A stretch of DNA of 41,417 bases from an uncultured Bacteroidales bacterium (GTDB lineage Bacteria > Bacteroidota > Bacteroidia > Bacteroidales > UBA932), in assembly GCA_900316045.1 (NCBI GenBank), contig ONBM01000009.1, positions 1 to 41,417 on the forward strand, in the 5' to 3' direction. Positions within the stretch are counted from its first letter, which is position 1, and each line of letters begins with the position of its first letter. The translations under genes were made by a program, and so were the position numbers. The notes beneath the pieces are model-generated. The model did not search any database. It had not been told where the DNA came from and saw nothing but the letters and a program-made list of their open reading frames with translations. This document shows, one piece after another, positions 38,741-41,417 of the stretch.

Positions 38741-39877
38741 CTATCTGACCGCCTCCATGGCTATTTTCTGGCATTGGCGAGCTTCTTTCTTCGAGATGTG
38801 ATATTCTGTGTCCTCCAGGACATATTCATTGCCTTCCACGGAAATGCCCAGCGTCGGCTTGATGAGGGTCTCGAACCACGTGCAGGCAGCGATATAGCGG
38901 CCATACTGCCGGTTCAGGTGATATCCGTCACGGGTGAGATCATAAACCTTGCATGCATCCGGGACCTTATTTTTGTTGTTAAGGCTAGTCTCCCTCGCCA
39001 GCTGGATTGCCTTTCCGCTAGGAATAACGACATCTATATTGAAGTCTTTCTTCAGATTTTCCACGCAGCTTTGAATGCCATTCCACATCTTTGCCTGGAT
39101 CCTGTCGTAAAGCGGGAATCTCTCGTGATCCGAATTCACAGCATATGCCCATGTCTCATGCCAGACGATCGACGCATGAGGGTTCGTTGCCTCATTGCGA
39201 ACGATCTCTATCAACTTCGGCAGCCACTTCCTGTAGTTATCATATATTCCAGACAAACCGGAAGTCTCTTGCATAGTGACAATATCCCAAGGCTCATCCT
39301 TAATGCCATCTCTCAAAGAGCAATGCTCGCTGACAACCGCCCATACGCCATTTTTAGCCTTCGAATATTTATAATTCTCTGCGCCGGAAGCATATTCATT
39401 GCAATGCCTTTCCAGCGAGCACCCACCGATGTACAGCCTTGCCACTGTCACGTTGTGGATTCCCGCAGTCCTGAGCAGAGCAGGGAGATACTCAGTCCCG
39501 TCATCAGAGAAACTGTTTCCTATCGCCAGAATCCGCAGGGTGTCAGGGTTCTCCGGTAGCGGAAAATTCTCGAACGCCCCTTGCGCCAAGGCACTTCCCT
39601 GCCCTGCAACGACACCTTGCTCAGCTACGGAGGCGCTTACCGTCCATGTTACGGCGCCATGATCAGCTACGCATTCCTTCCCGGCTATGACACCCCACCG
39701 CAAGGTGCCTCCCCGCCCTGCTACGGAGGCGCTTTCCTTCCTGGCTACGGCTCCCGTCAGCATCTCCTCTCTTGTGTCCCCCGTAACGGGTTCATGAGCC
39801 GAAAGATCAAACGATGCCGGCGCAAACAAGAATAAAAACGAAACAACGACGACTGATAATGAATATAACTTCTTCAT
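38741..39877 (-). CDS. DUF4886-domain secreted SGNH-hydrolase-like protein with a repeat-derived linker
   Basis: 378-residue secreted protein resembling the DUF4886 SGNH-type esterases. The ATG at 39877 is chosen because it begins a signal peptide (MKKLYSLSVVVVSFLFLFAP) and lies about 21 bases after a TTTG-N19-TAAATTCG promoter; the 51 codons further upstream are not credible. The hydrolase core starts near residue 113 (DTLRILAIGNSFSDDG, nucleophile Ser122) and ends with Asp317 and His320 in LTRDGYHLNRQYG, the expected D-x-x-H. Between them lie IGGCSLERH and TMQETSG blocks. Residues about 40-101 form an odd Ala/Val/Gly-rich linker with internal repeats (ESASVAGRGG, VSASVAEQGVVAGQGSA). Substrate unknown; deacylation of glycans is possible. 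Confidence 0.8.
   Translation of the reverse strand: MKKLYSLSVVVVSFLFLFAPASFDLSAHEPVTGDTREEMLTGAVARKESASVAGRGGTLRWGVIAGKECVADHGAVTWTVSASVAEQGVVAGQGSALAQGAFENFPLPENPDTLRILAIGNSFSDDGTEYLPALLRTAGIHNVTVARLYIGGCSLERHCNEYASGAENYKYSKAKNGVWAVVSEHCSLRDGIKDEPWDIVTMQETSGLSGIYDNYRKWLPKLIEIVRNEATNPHASIVWHETWAYAVNSDHERFPLYDRIQAKMWNGIQSCVENLKKDFNIDVVIPSGKAIQLARETSLNNKNKVPDACKVYDLTRDGYHLNRQYGRYIAACTWFETLIKPTLGISVEGNEYVLEDTEYHISKKEARQCQKIAMEAVR
39570..39765. repeat. Degenerate repeats encoding the DUF4886 linker
   Basis: The words GCTACGGAGGCGCTT and CTACGG/CTATGAC recur (for instance near 39623 and 39720), and CTTCC-GGCTA appears twice. On the opposite strand the same DNA would read as Gly/Tyr/Pro-rich repeats. 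The block matches the linker exactly and not the hydrolase core. Confidence 0.5.
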
Positions 39878-39904
39878 ATTCCAAGAATATTTTGTATTGC
39901 AAGC

Positions 39905-39935
39905 CGAATTTAGCACTTTGGCCCAACACTTCAAA
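39905..39935 (-). promoter_or_regulatory. DUF4886 gene promoter
   Basis: On the minus strand TTTG (39935-39932), exactly 19 bp, TAAATTCG (39912-39905, one mismatch). Predicted leader about 21 bases. Confidence 0.6.
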
Positions 39936-41344
39936 ACCATCAGCACCCCATTTTTCAGTCTTTCAGTCACTATTTCAGACTCCAACAGCACGCACCCCCA
40001 GATTATTACTGACAAGGTGAGACCGCACACTGGTTTTTAAGCAACATTGACCGCCATCTCCCAGCCGCCGCTTCCGTGTTTCCACACGCTGGCCTATCCA
40101 CGGCAAGGCGGTTGCTTCCTTATCTCCCAGCCTCCGCTTCCGTGTTTCCACCCAGCGCCATCGGTTTTTGAACGACATTGACAGCCATCCCGAACTCGGT
40201 TCTATTCCCACGTTATTTGCAATTAGCAGGCAGACAGATATGCAACAGAAAACATAATTCCCACATTGGTCTGCCCTGCCACTTTTAAGAACTGCTTGTA
40301 TCCGCATGCGAGAACGAAGCTTTTACATCTATTGACAACAATAATCCAATAACGTTGACCGAACCTCCCTAGTCATTGTGATTCTAATTTACCGGCAACG
40401 GTGCCATGCCAATGGACAACTCGGAATGGAGAACTGCGTTGCCAACCCCGTTTCCAGAACCGGAGTGAGTCACAGGAATATGCATCATGGGTCATAGGAT
40501 TCTGGTCGCCGTTGCCGTTAATTATTAAAATTCGACACCGTTCCGATGCCACCACTCGACGGACGGATACTCACGTAAAGCTAGGGGAATGGCAGTCTGT
40601 TTCTTCTGCACACGCGCCAATGACAGGCATGTATTACGAAGCGACATAGACTGAGATTCTGCCGTTATTGAAGACGAGACAAGTTCTCTCGGCATAATAA
40701 GTTCGTTCATCGATATCGCCCGATTCCAATATGATAGAGTCAAAGCGACACTGTGCAAGAAATGGCACGGTCTGTCAGATTCAACTGGATATCGTCCGAC
40801 CAGCTCATCAAAATGTTATGATTTGTTTGTAATTCGTTACCATTGCAAACAGCTTTCAATTCGCCTTTGCCATCATAGAAAAATGTGCATCTCGCTCTTA
40901 AATCGTGGTTTCACAAAATACGCAGACAATACGTATGCAGCAACGTCGTATTTGCTGGATTTACCCTACTCGGAAGATTACACTGAAATAAAAACAATTC
41001 CCTTGCCCATAAGCATACCTTTTTTGAATGAATATTAAATTAAGCTGCACAATTATTTACGGGAAGTGTATGGCATCTTCTCCACAGAGCAATGCCTTAA
41101 TGAAGGCAGTCTGGCAACTACAATTGACTTCACAAATCACTTGCGAAACTTAAATAGGAAATTATGCACACATACAGAAACAACGTTTGCAGAATGATTT
41201 AGAATCTTATCAAAATACCATTTTATAACAGCCTCTGTTCGCTGGAGAGAGGACATTCCCATAATAATTTCCTATGCAGATAAAGCTGTTTATTGTAGAA
41301 TTTAAATGATAACGTTCCTATTCTGAGTTTTGCACGGTTATGTA
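39936..41344. other. 1.4-kb stretch without recognisable genes
   Basis: Open frames here are short (longest 110 codons) and none resembles a known family. The left part holds the direct repeats described separately; the right part from about 40,780 is A/T-rich. Frames at 40525-40758 and 40373-40555 (minus) and 40823-41038 (plus) were inspected and not recognised. No tRNA or well-known structured RNA was identified by eye. Confidence 0.5.
40031..40191. repeat. Imperfect direct repeats (about 30 bp, two kinds, interleaved)
   Basis: ATCTCCCAGCCGCCGCTTCC with its continuation GTGTTTCCAC at 40056-40085 recurs at 40122-40151 with one change. A second pair, TGGTTTTTAAGCAACATTGA at 40031 and CGGTTTTTGAACGACATTGA at 40162, each continues into a -CCATC ending. 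The two kinds are partly nested, as if a larger unit had been duplicated and then diverged. Confidence 0.75.
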
Positions 41345-41417
41345 CTAAGAAGTCTCAACCTGCGGCTTAGCCGGGCGACCGCGCTTGCCCTTGGTTGACT
41401 TCCTGGAGGTGTAGGTG
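41345..41417 (-). CDS. C-terminal tip of a basic protein, truncated by window edge
   Basis: The minus strand shows an open frame entering from the right edge and ending at TAG (41347-41345): about 23 residues, TYTSRKSTKGKRGRPAKPQV and then ETS. The KGKRGRPAK stretch is an AT-hook-like, very basic tail seen at the ends of various DNA-binding proteins. G/C-rich codons contrast with the A/T-rich non-coding DNA just left of the stop, which supports a real gene end. Identity cannot be given. Confidence 0.4.
   Translation of the reverse strand, partial: TYTSRKSTKGKRGRPAKPQVETS

Noticed and set aside
39581..39835. Gly/Tyr-rich 84-codon frame on the plus strand
   Set aside because: It is antisense to the DUF4886 linker and arises from the same DNA repeats; no start signals.
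40373..41038. Short frames at 40373-40555, 40525-40758 (minus) and 40823-41038 (plus) as genes
   Set aside because: None shows a recognisable family, promoter or ribosome site; adjacent minus frames are out of phase and do not join convincingly.

Overview
The window looks like a chromosomal segment of a Bacteroidetes bacterium, most likely a gut- or rumen-type member of the Bacteroidales. Evidence: a complete Sus-type starch-uptake locus (SusC/SusD pair, SusE/SusF-like lipoproteins, two GH13 enzymes), perfect or near-perfect Bacteroidetes promoter boxes (TTTG, about 19 bp, TAnnTTTG) in front of most transcription units, few Shine-Dalgarno sites, and families typical of the order (DUF1573, DUF4251, DUF4886, AspT/YidE-type transporter, Stealth proteins). 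The species cannot be named from the sequence alone.

Layout. 1-682: 3' part of a sugar MFS transporter. 704-2179: a complete ISL3-like insertion sequence with 25-bp inverted ends and an 8-bp target duplication. 2196-13049: susC, susD, susE, susF, a SusG-like and a SusA-like GH13 enzyme, ending in a bidirectional terminator. 13102-15581 (minus): 2x[4Fe-4S] ferredoxin, ArsP_2-type membrane exporter and a DUF1573 protein. 15692-20938 (plus): parE, a PlsC-like acyltransferase, a long-chain acyl-CoA synthetase and a threonine aldolase, tightly packed. 20939-21689: non-coding DNA with two kinds of tandem repeat. 21690-23102: flavodoxin lipoprotein (minus), tRNA-Val(CAC) and DUF4251 lipoprotein. 23157-27670 (minus): etfB, etfA, acyl-CoA dehydrogenase and a Stealth protein. 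27791-33570: lactonase-like lipoprotein, choline-kinase-like protein, MATE exporter, AspT-like transporter and DUF47/PhoU-like protein. 33886-37782 (minus): uvrA and a second Stealth gene. 38098-40030: hsp20, tRNA-Asp and a DUF4886 lipase-like protein. 40031-41344: repeat-bearing DNA without a recognisable gene, then the 3' tip of a basic protein at the right edge.

How the genes work together. The starch locus binds alpha-glucan at the surface (SusD/E/F), cuts it outside (SusG-like), imports it through SusC, trims it in the periplasm (SusA-like) and takes the products through the inner membrane by the MFS protein. Removing the IS and one target copy leaves only 29 bp between the MFS stop and the susC start, so the IS appears to have split a single operon. 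EtfAB and the acyl-CoA dehydrogenase form one redox unit; the acyltransferase and acyl-CoA synthetase form a lipid-handling pair.

Most striking signals: (i) the split sus operon; (ii) a strongly over-represented hexamer GAATAT/ATATTC (about 115 sites by eye, all frames and both strands, missing from the IS interior and from the 20.7-22.4 kb stretch); (iii) an unusual hsp20 control region with a sigma54-like promoter, TTGTC/GACAA dyads and a folded leader; (iv) several independent blocks of degenerate tandem repeats, one inside a coding region.
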